DNA of 64,000 bases from Rhodoferax sp. (GCF_028688795.1 NZ_JAQTXM010000001.1:62001-126000); one strand, 5' to 3'; shown: positions 53,996 to 63,407, counted from the stretch's first letter. Notes: generated by a model from the letters alone, not told the origin. Program-made: numbers and translations.

Positions 53996-55678
53996 TCACT
54001 TGTTCATAATGAACGCCAGAGCCGCGTCGCGAATGCCATCCAACGTGCTGGTCGGGGTGATGGCTTGCGCGTCCAGCAGGCAATGCAGGATGGCTGGTTT
54101 GCCGCTGGCCCGGGCGCGTGCCAGCGCCGGGGCAAACTCTGCGGTGGTGGTGACGCGTTCCCCATGCCCGCCAAACACCTGGGCGTAACCACAGAAGTCG
54201 GGGTTTTTAAGCTGGGTGGCGCTGACACGTCCCGGGTAATGGCGCTCCTGATGCATGCGGATGGTGCCAAACATGGCGTTGTCCAGCAGCACCACAATGA
54301 TCGGCAGACCGTATTGCACGGCAGTGGCAAATTCCTGGCCGTGCATCATGAAGTCGCCGTCGCCAGCAAACACCACCACCTCACGTTGCGGCCACAGGCG
54401 CTTGGCCCCCACACCAGCGGGCAGGCCGTAACCCATGGAGCCGCTGGTGGGGGCCAACTGGCTGGCGTAAGTGGTGAACGGCCAGAAGCGGTGCACCCAG
54501 GTGGCAAAGTTACCGGCACCGTTGCAAAAAATGGTGTCTGCAGGCAACACCTCACGCAGGTGTTGCATCACCTCGCCCATTTGCAGCGGGCCGGGAATGC
54601 GGATCGGGGCCGGGTCGCTCCAGCGCAGGTAGTCTTCGCGCGCCGCGAGGGTCTCGGCCGTCCAGGCTACCGGGGCCGTGGGGTGCAACGTGGACACGGC
54701 TTGGGCGAAGGCTTGCGGTGTGGCGTGAATCGACTGGGCGGCGCGGTACAGCTTGCCCAACTCATCTGCATCGGCATGCACATGCACCAACGCTTGCTGC
54801 GGCGTGGGAATACCCAGCAGTTCGTACCCCTGCGACGGCACCTCGGACAGGCGCCCGCCGACCAGCAACACCAGGTCAGACTGGCGGATGCGCGCCAGCA
54901 AACGCGGGTTGGCACCCAGCCCCAGGTCACCCGCATAAGACGTGTGCTTGGCGCTGAACAACATCTGCCGACGAAACGAGCAATACACCGGCAGTGAAAA
55001 GGCTTCGGCAAAAGCCGTGAACTGCTGCACCGCCGCCTCTGACCAGCGGCTGCCCCCCAGGATGACGACCGGGCGCTGCGCTTTGGCCAAACGGTCTTGC
55101 AGCTCAGCCAGTTGTGCGGCACCGGGATGGGTTTCGGTCACCGCATACGGCAGGGCATCGGCCACACTTGCCGCCTCGGTCAGCATGTCTTCCGACAGGG
55201 CAATCACCACCGGGCCGGGTCGCCCTGAGGTGGCCACATGGAAGGCCCGCGACACCAATTCGGGCAGGCGTTTGGCGTCGTCAACCTGCACCACCCACTT
55301 GGCCATGGTGCCAAATACCGCGCTGTAGTCCAGTTCCTGAAAGGCCTCCCGGCCCAGCGCGCCGCGCGCCACCTGGCCGACAAACAGCAGCAGCGGAGTT
55401 GAATCCTGATGCGCAATGTGCACACCCGCTGTGGCGTTGGTGGCGCCGGGGCCACGCGTCACAAAGCAGATGCCGGGTCGCCCGGTGAGCTTGCCTTGGG
55501 CTTCGGCCATCATGGCTGCGCCGCCTTCTTGGCGGCACACGGAGACCGCAATCGACGCTTCGTGCAGCGCATCCAGCACGGCCAGAAAGCTCTCGCCTGG
55601 GACGCAAAACAACTGCTCTACGCCGTGAACAATGAGTTGGTCAACCAGGATCTGGCCGCCGGTACGAGAAAGTGTCAT
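53996..55678 (-). CDS. thiamine-diphosphate-dependent decarboxylase/synthase
   Basis: A 560-residue ThDP enzyme of the acetolactate synthase/AruI-like group. N-terminal FCVPGESFLAVLDAL carries the catalytic Glu; CFVTRGPGATNATAGVH; C-terminal GSMGYGLPAGVGAK and the cofactor motif FAGDGDFMMHGQEF ... LLDNAMFGTIRMHQE. In this context (FAD oxidases, semialdehyde dehydrogenase, amino-acid ABC transporter) decarboxylation of a 2-oxo acid such as 5-guanidino-2-oxopentanoate is more likely than acetolactate synthesis. ATG 55678 chosen. Confidence 0.85.
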   Translation of the reverse strand: MTLSRTGGQILVDQLIVHGVEQLFCVPGESFLAVLDALHEASIAVSVCRQEGGAAMMAEAQGKLTGRPGICFVTRGPGATNATAGVHIAHQDSTPLLLFVGQVARGALGREAFQELDYSAVFGTMAKWVVQVDDAKRLPELVSRAFHVATSGRPGPVVIALSEDMLTEAASVADALPYAVTETHPGAAQLAELQDRLAKAQRPVVILGGSRWSEAAVQQFTAFAEAFSLPVYCSFRRQMLFSAKHTSYAGDLGLGANPRLLARIRQSDLVLLVGGRLSEVPSQGYELLGIPTPQQALVHVHADADELGKLYRAAQSIHATPQAFAQAVSTLHPTAPVAWTAETLAAREDYLRWSDPAPIRIPGPLQMGEVMQHLREVLPADTIFCNGAGNFATWVHRFWPFTTYASQLAPTSGSMGYGLPAGVGAKRLWPQREVVVFAGDGDFMMHGQEFATAVQYGLPIIVVLLDNAMFGTIRMHQERHYPGRVSATQLKNPDFCGYAQVFGGHGERVTTTAEFAPALARARASGKPAILHCLLDAQAITPTSTLDGIRDAALAFIMNK

Positions 55679-55877
55679 GGGTAGGTTTCCAGAAAATGAA
55701 GAGAAGAAGTGACGTTCAGCGCAGTGCCGTACAGACGGCGTGGATAGAGCTTGTCGAGTTAACAGGCGTGATCGCATGGATGGAAAAGAGGCAAATATCC
55801 CCGATTCCGGCGCTTTTGTATAGTGACTTTTTGGAAAGACTTCATGCAAATATAGACAGAACTTAATTAACAAAAAA

Positions 55878-55930
55878 AGCCATCATCCGCCTCTAGCCCA
55901 CATATTCATTGCGCTATAGCCCTGAAATAG
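55878..55930 (-). repeat. dispersed ~55-bp repeat, intergenic copy 3
   Basis: Minus-strand reading: GCTATTTCAGGGCTATAGCG, CAATGAATATGTGG, GCTAGAGGCGGAT. It lies in the 293-bp divergent gap between the ThDP enzyme and the LysR pseudogene; the rest of the gap shows no gene and presumably holds their promoters. Confidence 0.75.
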
Positions 55931-55971
55931 CGCGATGACGTACTGCTAGTTCATTCTAAAAGTGCATGATC

Positions 55972-56690
55972 ATGTTTCGGAAAAGTTTTTTGCCGCCAGT
56001 CGCCGACCTGCTGGCTTTTGAGTCGGCCTCGCGCCACGCTAGCATCTCGCTTGCGGCGGAAGAGTTGCACCTGACGCAAAGCGCGGTCTCGCGCCAGAAC
56101 CGCCAGCTGGAGGGGCAACTCGGCATGGCCTTGTTTCACCGCGTGCGCCAGCGCGTGGTGCTGACCGATGCCGGCCGGGTTTACGCCGCCGACGTTCGCG
56201 CGGTGCTGCAACAACTCTCGGAGCGACACAAAAAGCCATGGCATGGTCAAACGGTGGCGGGCTGCTCAACCTGGCGGTGCTGCCCACCTTGTGCACACGC
56301 TGGTTGATTCCCCGCCTGGTGGTTTTTTCGGCGCGTTATCCGGATGTGACCGTGAATATCGCCTCCCGCCACGAACCCTTCGACTTCGCCCAGGTGCCGC
56401 TGGATGCAGCCATCCATTTCGGCACACCCCATTGGGCCGGTGCGGTATGTGAATACCTGATGCATGAACAAGTGGTGCCGCTTTGCAGCCCCGGCTACCA
56501 GCAGCAGCACGGCATCCGGCAGATTCAGGACTTGTCATCGGTGGTGGTGTTGCAACAAACCACCCGCCCTACCCAGTGGGCGGATTGGTTTGAACAGGTC
56601 GGTATTTGGTCTATCCCGAGTCGCGCGCGCAGGCCCCTCTGGTGCGGGCGTTTCGCCACTAGCTTCTGGCGCAATGCGGTTGAAGTGCGG
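55972..56690 (+). pseudogene. LysR-family (GcvA-like) regulator, degenerate
   Basis: The N-terminal HTH is intact: ASISLAAEELHLTQSAVSRQ. The reading frame is lost near 56228-56238 at an A-run and resumes in another frame as MAWSNGGGLLNLAVLP, TRWLIPRLVVFSARYPDVTV and NIASRHEPFDF, typical of GcvA-like proteins. After ADWFEQVG (about 56600) some 70 residues seem to be missing; a third frame gives LVYPESRAQAPLVRAFRH, then TAG where Trp is usual, then LLAQCG. At least one frameshift, one deletion and one nonsense mutation: not functional. Confidence 0.88.
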
Positions 56691-56758
56691 TGCTGGAGGC
56701 CCGTGGCCACACAGAATACAACACGACCCCGACTTGCCGCCAAATGGCACTGGACGCG

Positions 56759-57151
56759 TCACTGGGCCTTGACAGCCAGAATAGGGCAAGAAACCGTTAG
56801 AAGAAGCTCCTGAGCGACGCTGCCCATGATGAGCTTGCCAATGGACGTGCGTTTTCGCAACCCGATGACGAGCAAGGAAGCCTGCACGGATTCCACCAGT
56901 TCCTGAATTTCTTCCACCGCATTTTTGCCCCTAACAAACTGCTTGAAATCCACGTCAAGTCCGGTTTGTTCAAGCAAAGACTGCACACGTTCGAAATCCG
57001 GTACATCCACATAGGCGGAGTCCCCCGTATTTCCGTTAGGGCTGGCATTCACCACAATCAGGCGTTCATTGCGACGTTTGGCAATTTCGATACCTTTGTC
57101 CAGGGCCGCTTGGCCTTCGGGACGTGGTACGTAGGCGACAACCAGGGTCAT
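56759..57151 (-). CDS. universal stress protein UspA family
   Basis: A 130-residue Usp-fold protein: MTLVVAYVPRPEGQAALDKG, LIVVNASPNGNT, and ATP-loop-like GLRKRTSIGKLIMGSVAQEL. It lies downstream of the two FAD oxidoreductases and its 3' end is next to the LysR pseudogene remains. Its role in stress or in the catabolic operon is unknown. Confidence 0.88.
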   Translation of the reverse strand: MTLVVAYVPRPEGQAALDKGIEIAKRRNERLIVVNASPNGNTGDSAYVDVPDFERVQSLLEQTGLDVDFKQFVRGKNAVEEIQELVESVQASLLVIGLRKRTSIGKLIMGSVAQELLLTVSCPILAVKAQ

Positions 57152-57209
57152 GATGTTCTCCGTCTTTCTCTGTTTGCAATAGTTGCTTGTGTCTCAGGGG
57201 CAGCCACGC

Positions 57210-58334
57210 TCAGCACCGGGCTGCGCCCAGATTTTGCGGCGTCAAGCCGTTGGCCTTGATGTGCGCGGGCAACGGCAGCCCGCGCACCAGTGACGCACAG
57301 GCTTCACCCATGGCGGGCGAAGACATGATGCCGGAGCCGCCTTGTGCCGCCACCCAGAAAAAACCGGGCTTCTGGGTGTCGAAACCACCCACGTGCCCGC
57401 CGTCGGCCACAAACGAACGCAAACCGGCCCAGGTGCGGGTTGGCCTGCGGATGGTCAGCGTGGTCATTTCCTCGATCTGGTAAATACCGAGGGCGATGTC
57501 CAGCTCTTCGGGCTGAATGTCCTGCGGCGTGACCGGATCGGCATTGGAAGGTGAGCCCAACAACATACCCGCGTCGGGCTTGAAGTACCAGTCATCGGCA
57601 ATACCAAAGGCCATGGGCCAGTGGGCGGAGGAAAAACCCTCGGGTGGGGCGAAGATGAAGGCCGAGCGACGGCGCGACTCCAACCCGATGGGCGATACAC
57701 CAGCCAGTTCAGCGATGGTATCTGCCCAGGCCCCGGCGGCATTGATGACGATAGGTGCTTCATAACGGACATCACCTGCCAACACCTCCCACAACGAGCC
57801 GACCCGCTTGACCCCGGTGACTTCTGCGTTGCAGACCACGGTGCCTCCTGCCCGACGTAGGCCGCGCAGGTAAGCCTGAAGCAGCGCATCGACATCGATG
57901 TCCACAGCATCGGGATCGTAGATGCCACCTATCACTTTCTCGGGTCGCAGCACCGGCACCAGCGCGCAGGTGTCAGCACTGCTCAGCAATGTCACATTGG
58001 GTGAGAGGGCGCGCAGGGTGTCCCAATGCTCAGCCAGCAGGGCCTCCTGACCTTGGCTCGCCACCATGACGGCCCCACGCGGGGAAACCAAGGGGCGCTC
58101 ACTGAACCCTGCAGGCGGGGCCTGAAAGAAACTGCGACTGGACTTGCTGAGCGCACAGACCTGGGGTGTACCGTAACTTTCCATGAACAGCGCCGCCGAA
58201 CGTCCTGTGGCGTGGTAGCCCGGCTGCGACTCGCGCTCCAGCAACACCACGCGGCCATGGGGTGCCAGCCAGTACCCCACCGATGCGGCAGCGATGCCAC
58301 CCCCAATTATCAAAAAATCAGCTTGTTCGTTCAT
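57210..58334 (-). CDS. FAD-dependent oxidoreductase, DAO family (A)
   Basis: A 374-residue amine/amino-acid oxidase-like flavoprotein. Dinucleotide site FLIIGGGIAAASVGYWLA, followed by VLLERESQPGYHATGRSAA. The C-terminal half includes YIWRPTRTWAG-like TIRRPTRTWAGLRSFVADGG and the final WVAAQGGSGIMSSPAMGEA. It would oxidise a C-N bond of an amino acid and pass electrons to oxygen or quinone; the substrate is unknown. It follows oxidoreductase B by 39 bp. Confidence 0.88.
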   Translation of the reverse strand: MNEQADFLIIGGGIAAASVGYWLAPHGRVVLLERESQPGYHATGRSAALFMESYGTPQVCALSKSSRSFFQAPPAGFSERPLVSPRGAVMVASQGQEALLAEHWDTLRALSPNVTLLSSADTCALVPVLRPEKVIGGIYDPDAVDIDVDALLQAYLRGLRRAGGTVVCNAEVTGVKRVGSLWEVLAGDVRYEAPIVINAAGAWADTIAELAGVSPIGLESRRRSAFIFAPPEGFSSAHWPMAFGIADDWYFKPDAGMLLGSPSNADPVTPQDIQPEELDIALGIYQIEEMTTLTIRRPTRTWAGLRSFVADGGHVGGFDTQKPGFFWVAAQGGSGIMSSPAMGEACASLVRGLPLPAHIKANGLTPQNLGAARC

Positions 58335-58373
58335 CTCTGTACTTCCTCATGCTGTGTAGGTGTGGTTGGTTTC

Positions 58374-59549
58374 TCAAACGACGTTGATTTCCAGCATGGG
58401 CCGGTTTTCAAGAACACGTTGCCAACCGAAATCGGACAAGTTCAGCGTGCGGTATTCGCCATAGGTCACCAGTTCCGACAAGGCTCGGCCCACGGCGGGT
58501 GCTTGCTGCATGCCGTGACCGCTGAAGCCATTGGCAAACAGCAGGTTGTCCACCTCCGGGTGCGCGCCCAGAATGACATTGTGGTCAAACATATTCATGT
58601 CGTAGTGGCCAGCCCAAGAATTTTTCACTTTGATCGCCTCAAAACCCGGTACCCGGTTGGCCAACAAGGGCCAGAGCACGTCGTCAAACAAACCGTGCTG
58701 CACATCAAAATCAAAACATTCCGGGTCCTGGTCGGCGGGCGGGGAAATGCCACAGATATAGCCGTTGCCCTCGGGCCGGAAGTAAGCACCGCTGTGGTCA
58801 ATCACCATGGGACAGTTCGGCGTCTGTGCTGACGAGGTGAAATGAAAGACACAGCGTTTGTGCGCTTCCACCGGCAGGGTGATGCCAGCAGTTTTGGCCA
58901 GTTGAGGACCACCCGTACCGGATGCATTGATGAGTGTGGAGCAGCTCACCGTGGACCCATCGGTCAGGCGCACCGATTGAATGTGGCGACCGGTGCGCAC
59001 CATGCTTGCCACCTCAGCTTGGCGGTACTGCACGCCCAAGGAAATGGCTTTGCGCCGAAACGCCTGCATCAGGCTGTAGGCATCGAGCCAACCTTCGCCG
59101 GACTGGCCAAACGAGCCGGCATACAGATCATCGGTGTTCATCCAGGGGTAACGCGCCTGCAATTGGGCAGGGGCCAGCAAAACCACGTCTGCGTTCAAAC
59201 TGCGCTGCACCTGGTGGTTGGATTCGAGGATGTCTTTCCCGGCCTCTGTGGCGAGGAACAGATAGCCTTTTTCATGGAAACCGATGTCGGGGCTTTCACC
59301 ACCAACCGACAGGTAGTCGCAGATCTGCTTGATGAACTGCGTCCCAAACTGGGACATCTGGATATTGCCGACGGTTGAGTACTGGTGCCGTATTGACGCC
59401 GCGGAGAGCGTGGTCGCACATTTTTCATAACTGAAGTCCTTTTCCAGCACCAGCACCGAGCCTTTGAAGTCAGGTTGGGCCGCCAGGAAGTACGCAGCAG
59501 AGCTACCGACGGCAGCACCGCCGACGATGATCACATCGAAATTTTCCAT
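58374..59549 (-). CDS. FAD-dependent oxidoreductase, DAO family (B)
   Basis: A 391-residue flavoprotein distinct from its neighbour. FAD site FDVIIVGGAAVGSSAAYFLA, VLVLEKDFSYEKCATTLSAA, SIRHQYS, and C-terminal NLLFANGFSGHGMQQAPAVG. The SxRHQYS and FANGFSGHGMQQAPA features are typical of sarcosine/dimethylglycine/pipecolate-oxidase-like enzymes. First of the minus-strand unit with oxidoreductase A and the Usp gene; divergent from the ALDH gene. Confidence 0.88.
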   Translation of the reverse strand: MENFDVIIVGGAAVGSSAAYFLAAQPDFKGSVLVLEKDFSYEKCATTLSAASIRHQYSTVGNIQMSQFGTQFIKQICDYLSVGGESPDIGFHEKGYLFLATEAGKDILESNHQVQRSLNADVVLLAPAQLQARYPWMNTDDLYAGSFGQSGEGWLDAYSLMQAFRRKAISLGVQYRQAEVASMVRTGRHIQSVRLTDGSTVSCSTLINASGTGGPQLAKTAGITLPVEAHKRCVFHFTSSAQTPNCPMVIDHSGAYFRPEGNGYICGISPPADQDPECFDFDVQHGLFDDVLWPLLANRVPGFEAIKVKNSWAGHYDMNMFDHNVILGAHPEVDNLLFANGFSGHGMQQAPAVGRALSELVTYGEYRTLNLSDFGWQRVLENRPMLEINVV

Positions 59550-59571
59550 AGAAATAAAAAGTTCAAATTAG

Positions 59572-59601
59572 TTGATTTATTTCATTATCTATCAATATAA
59601 T
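59572..59601 (+). promoter_or_regulatory. sigma70-type promoter of the ALDH/liv unit
   Basis: -35 TTGATT (59572-59577), 18-bp spacer, perfect -10 TATAAT (59596-59601), 35 bp before the ALDH start in a very AT-rich 87-bp gap. The divergent oxidoreductase promoter must lie in the same gap. Confidence 0.65.
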
Positions 59602-59636
59602 TCCTTTACGAAACCTTTTTATTAAAAGAAAATTTT

Positions 59637-61151
59637 ATGCCCAAAGTGAATGAACTCCTTTCTCCGCTCATGCAACGTATGGGGGTTGCCTCGTCTACTT
59701 ATACAGGCGGGACACTCGTCGTTTGTTCTCCAATTGACGGCAGCGAACTGGGTCGCGTCCACATCCATGAACAAGAAGAGGTGACGAAAACCATCGACGC
59801 CGCTCAGCAGGCATTCATGACTTGGCGCCATATACCCGCACCGCGACGCGGCGAGCTTATCCGCCTGCTGGGCGAAGAGTTGCGCCTGGCCAAGAGCGAC
59901 TTGGGGCAGTTGATCTCGCTGGAAGCGGGCAAAGTTCTCTCCGAAGGACTGGGCGAAGTACAGGAAATGATTGATGTCTGCGACTTTGCCGTGGGCTTGT
60001 CACGTCAGCTTTATGGCTTGACCATCGCATCCGAGCGGCCTGGACACCGCATGATGGAAACCTGGCATCCGCTGGGGGTGGTGGGTGTGATCAGTGCGTT
60101 CAATTTCCCCACGGCGGTCTGGTCCTGGAACTTTGCGCTGGCCATTGTGTGTGGCAACTCGGTGGTGTGGAAACCCTCAGAGAAGACCCCGCTGACGGCA
60201 CTGGCTAGTCAAGCCCTGTTTGAGCGTGCAGCCAAACGGTTTGGCGACGCGCCAGCGGCCTTGTCACAGTTGCTGGTAGGTGCCCGGGAAGTGGGAGAGG
60301 CCTTGGTCAACCATCCCAAGGTGGCCCTGATTTCTGCCACGGGAAGCACCCGCATGGGACGGGAAGTCGGACCGAATGTCGCGCGGCGTTTTGCCCGCAG
60401 CCTGCTGGAATTGGGGGGCAACAACGCCGTCATCATCACGCCAAGTGCCGATCTGGATTTGGCGGTGCGTGGCATTCTTTTTGCCGCCGTGGGCACCGCC
60501 GGACAACGCTGTACGAGCACGCGGCGTCTTATCGTGCATTCAAGCATCAAAACAAGCCTGCTCGAACGCCTGAAAAAAGGCTATCAGGCCTTGCCAATTG
60601 GCAACCCATTGACCGCCGGAACACTGGTTGGCCCCCTGATTGACCGGGCATCTTTTCAATCCATGCAACAGGCGCTGGCCAACGCCCGTGCAGAAGGTGG
60701 CGAGGTGTTTGGTGGGGAACGGGTGCTGCAGGAGCAGTTTCCCCATGCATACTTTGTAAAACCAGCTTTGGTCGACATGCCCGCACAAACCGACACCGTG
60801 CGCCATGAAACCTTTGCGCCCATTTTGTATGTGCTTGGCTACGACCACTTTGACGATGCCCTGGCGATTCAAAACGATGTGCCGCAAGGCCTGTCATCCG
60901 CCATTTTCAGTAACGACTTGCGCGAGGCCGAGACCTTCCTGAGTGTGGCCGGGTCGGACTGCGGCATTGCCAATGTAAATCTTGGGACCTCCGGCGCGGA
61001 AATCGGCGGGGCTTTTGGTGGAGAGAAGGAAACCGGCGGCGGGCGCGAGTCTGGGTCAGACTCTTGGCGTGCCTACATGCGCCGAGCCACCAATACGATC
61101 AATTATTCAAAAGAACTCCCGCTGGCGCAGGGTGTTCGATTTGATGTGTAG
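59637..61151 (+). CDS. ALDH7-family semialdehyde dehydrogenase (AmaB-like)
   Basis: A 504-residue NAD(P)-dependent aldehyde dehydrogenase. ALDH7 marks: EGLGEVQEMIDVCDFAVGLS, RQLYG, catalytic Cys in GTAGQRCTSTRRL, Glu in LLELGGNNAV, and GTSGAEIGGAFGGEKETGGG followed by RESGSDSWRAYMRRAT, which contacts the substrate carboxylate. Known family members oxidise alpha-aminoadipate semialdehyde (piperideine-6-carboxylate) in lysine/pipecolate breakdown. Next to FAD oxidoreductases this supports catabolism of lysine, pipecolate or a related amino acid. Confidence 0.92.
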   Translation: MPKVNELLSPLMQRMGVASSTYTGGTLVVCSPIDGSELGRVHIHEQEEVTKTIDAAQQAFMTWRHIPAPRRGELIRLLGEELRLAKSDLGQLISLEAGKVLSEGLGEVQEMIDVCDFAVGLSRQLYGLTIASERPGHRMMETWHPLGVVGVISAFNFPTAVWSWNFALAIVCGNSVVWKPSEKTPLTALASQALFERAAKRFGDAPAALSQLLVGAREVGEALVNHPKVALISATGSTRMGREVGPNVARRFARSLLELGGNNAVIITPSADLDLAVRGILFAAVGTAGQRCTSTRRLIVHSSIKTSLLERLKKGYQALPIGNPLTAGTLVGPLIDRASFQSMQQALANARAEGGEVFGGERVLQEQFPHAYFVKPALVDMPAQTDTVRHETFAPILYVLGYDHFDDALAIQNDVPQGLSSAIFSNDLREAETFLSVAGSDCGIANVNLGTSGAEIGGAFGGEKETGGGRESGSDSWRAYMRRATNTINYSKELPLAQGVRFDV

Positions 61152-61227
61152 TGCCCACAGCGGGCTGGGTTGTTGTCTGCCTAATCGCTCACCGGCAATG
61201 AGCATTTTTGATACTGGAGTTGAACGA

Positions 61228-62361
61228 ATGAAACTTTCTCTGAAGAAAAAATGGATCAATGCATCGGTAGCAGCAGCTTGCCTGCTGGCCGCAACAGGTG
61301 CCATGGCGCAAGCGGTGTACAAAATTGGCGTGGCTGGCCCAATGACCGGTGGTATAGCGGCCTATGGGGAAGAAATGCGCAAGGGTGCACAACTCGCAGC
61401 AGAAGACATCAACGCCGCGGGCGGCATCAATGGCAAAAAGGTGGAGATCGTCATTGGTGACGATGCCTGTGAACCCAAACAAGCGGTGACGGTTGCCTCG
61501 CGTTTGATCGAACGCGACAAAGTCAACGTGGTGGTCGGACACTTTTGCTCGTCCAGCACCATCCCTGCCTCTGAAGCTTATGCAGAGGCCGACATGCTCA
61601 TGATCACACCGGCATCAACCAATCCCAAAATCACAGAACGAAACATGCCAAACGTCCTGCGGACCTGTGGGCGCGATGACCAGCAAGGCTTGGTGGCGGG
61701 TAACTACATCGTTGACGTCCTAAAAGCCAAAACCATCGTGCTGATTCACGACAAGGACACCTATGGGCAAGGTGTCGCCAACGCGACCCAGTCGCAATTG
61801 AACAAACGGGGCATCAAGGAAGTCATGTACGAGGGCTTGACTCGGGGTGAAAAAGACTACAACGCTCTGGTGACCAAAATCAAATCAGCCAAAGCCGATT
61901 TGATTTATTTTGCCGGTTTGTCCTCAGAAGCAGGAACTTTGCTGCGGCAGGTGCGTGAACAAGGCATCAACACCCAGTTCATGGTGACCGATGGTGCGGT
62001 TGAAGACACCTTTGCTGTGGCAGCCGGTGGCAAAGCTGTCTTGAAGGGCGTGCTGGTGACGTTTGGTGAAGACCCACGCCTGATTCCTGATGGCAAGGCT
62101 GTGGTTGAAAAATTCCGCAAAAGTGGCTTCGAACCCGCTGGCTTCACTTTGTACACCTATGCAGGTGTGCAAGTAGCCGCTGCAGCATTGAAGAGCGGCA
62201 ATTCCACCTCGGGCGCAGCCATGGCCAAATGGATCAAGGCCAATCCGGTTCAGACCATTCTGGGCAAAAAATCATGGGACAGCAAAGGTGACCTGACCTC
62301 GGCAGCCTATGTGGTGAGCGTCTACAAAGACGACGGCACTTACGTTCGCGTCTCCAAATAG
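61228..62361 (+). CDS. livK: branched-chain-type amino-acid ABC transporter binding protein
   Basis: A 377-residue periplasmic binding protein with signal peptide (residues 1-27, ending AMAQA). LivK-like features: IGVAGPMTGGIAAYGEEMRK, AAEDINAAGGINGKKVEIV, VGHFCSSSTIPASEAYAEA, ITPASTNP. GGAG precedes ATG 61228. It lies 76 bp after the ALDH gene, so the imported amino acid is probably the substrate of the nearby enzymes. Confidence 0.93.
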   Translation: MKLSLKKKWINASVAAACLLAATGAMAQAVYKIGVAGPMTGGIAAYGEEMRKGAQLAAEDINAAGGINGKKVEIVIGDDACEPKQAVTVASRLIERDKVNVVVGHFCSSSTIPASEAYAEADMLMITPASTNPKITERNMPNVLRTCGRDDQQGLVAGNYIVDVLKAKTIVLIHDKDTYGQGVANATQSQLNKRGIKEVMYEGLTRGEKDYNALVTKIKSAKADLIYFAGLSSEAGTLLRQVREQGINTQFMVTDGAVEDTFAVAAGGKAVLKGVLVTFGEDPRLIPDGKAVVEKFRKSGFEPAGFTLYTYAGVQVAAAALKSGNSTSGAAMAKWIKANPVQTILGKKSWDSKGDLTSAAYVVSVYKDDGTYVRVSK

Positions 62362-62392
62362 ACCTAAGCCATCATTCATCACGCCGCTCACG

Positions 62393-62420
62393 CCCCGTCT
62401 TGGCAATGCCGAGACAGGGG
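62393..62420 (+). terminator. stem-loop between livK and livH
   Basis: CCCCGTCTTGGC, loop AAT, GCCGAGACAGGGG: a 12-bp stem with one bulged A. No T-run, so rather an mRNA-stabilising or attenuating structure that would keep livK expression above that of the permeases. Confidence 0.6.
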
Positions 62421-62480
62421 TGACGGGGTTGACGAAATGGTCTGTCAGTCCTCCGTCTCGTCACAGAACAGGAATCCACA

Positions 62481-63407
62481 ATGGATGGACATATCTTCGG
62501 CCAGCAAGTAGTCAATGGGCTGGTGCTGGGCATGATTTATGGCTTGATCGCCGTGGGCTACAGCATGGTGTATGGGGTCATTGGCATGATCAACTTTGCC
62601 CATGGCGACGTGTATATGGTCTCGGCCTACGTCACGGGCATCACACTGAGCGTGCTGGCCTACTTTGGGGTCGAGGCGATTGCCCCAACTCTGTTGATTG
62701 CACTGGTTTTCGTGATGGCGGTCACCGGCGTCTATGGCTGGGTGATCGAACGGGTTGCCTACCGACCCTTACGGGGGGCACCCAAATTAACGCCTCTGAT
62801 TTCGGCTATTGGCGTTTCTCTCTTTTTACAAGCCTATGTTCAGCTTGCCCAAGGCCCCAATCCACAGGGCATCAAGCCCTACCTGGCCGGCGCTTTTCGT
62901 ATTTGGCTAGGGACTGGTGAGGATCAGTTTTTTCAAATCACCTACATCCAGATAGTGATCGTCTTGGTGGCGATGGCCAGCATGGCGGGGCTGGCCTACA
63001 TGATCAAATACACAAGCTTGGGTCGATCCTGTCGCGCCACGCAACAAGATCCCAAGATGGCGACCTTGCTGGGCATTGACACCCATCAAGTCATCTCCAT
63101 CGTGTTTGTGATTGGCGCCGTATCGGCGAGCATCGCTGGTTTTTTGGTGACGCTCAACTACGGTTCCTTTGATTTTTACATCGGCTTTGTAGTGGGCGTC
63201 AAGGCATTTACCGCCGCCGTTCTGGGCGGCATTGGCTCGCTGCCAGGTGCTCTGCTTGGTGGTGTTTTGCTGGGTCTGCTGGAGTCACTCTTTTCCGGCT
63301 ACGTCAGCACGGATTACAAAGATGTGTTCTCATTTTCGGTACTCATCATTGTGCTGATTTTCAAACCCAGTGGCCTGCTGGGCCGTCCGGCGGTGGAGAA
63401 AGTATGA
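62481..63407 (+). CDS. livH: branched-chain-type amino-acid ABC transporter permease LivH
   Basis: A 308-residue permease with about eight helices: GLVLGMIYGLIAVGYSMVYG, NFAHGDVYMVSAYVTGI, and the coupling region GRSCRATQQDPKMATLLGID. C-terminal AAVLGGIGSLPGALLGGVLL. The stop overlaps the livM start (ATGA). Confidence 0.94.
   Translation: MDGHIFGQQVVNGLVLGMIYGLIAVGYSMVYGVIGMINFAHGDVYMVSAYVTGITLSVLAYFGVEAIAPTLLIALVFVMAVTGVYGWVIERVAYRPLRGAPKLTPLISAIGVSLFLQAYVQLAQGPNPQGIKPYLAGAFRIWLGTGEDQFFQITYIQIVIVLVAMASMAGLAYMIKYTSLGRSCRATQQDPKMATLLGIDTHQVISIVFVIGAVSASIAGFLVTLNYGSFDFYIGFVVGVKAFTAAVLGGIGSLPGALLGGVLLGLLESLFSGYVSTDYKDVFSFSVLIIVLIFKPSGLLGRPAVEKV

Noticed and set aside
56690-56800. Open stretch after the LysR remains (LEARGHTEYNTTPT)
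   Set aside because: No start and no family recognised, and it overlaps the universal stress protein gene on the other strand; probably noise or debris.
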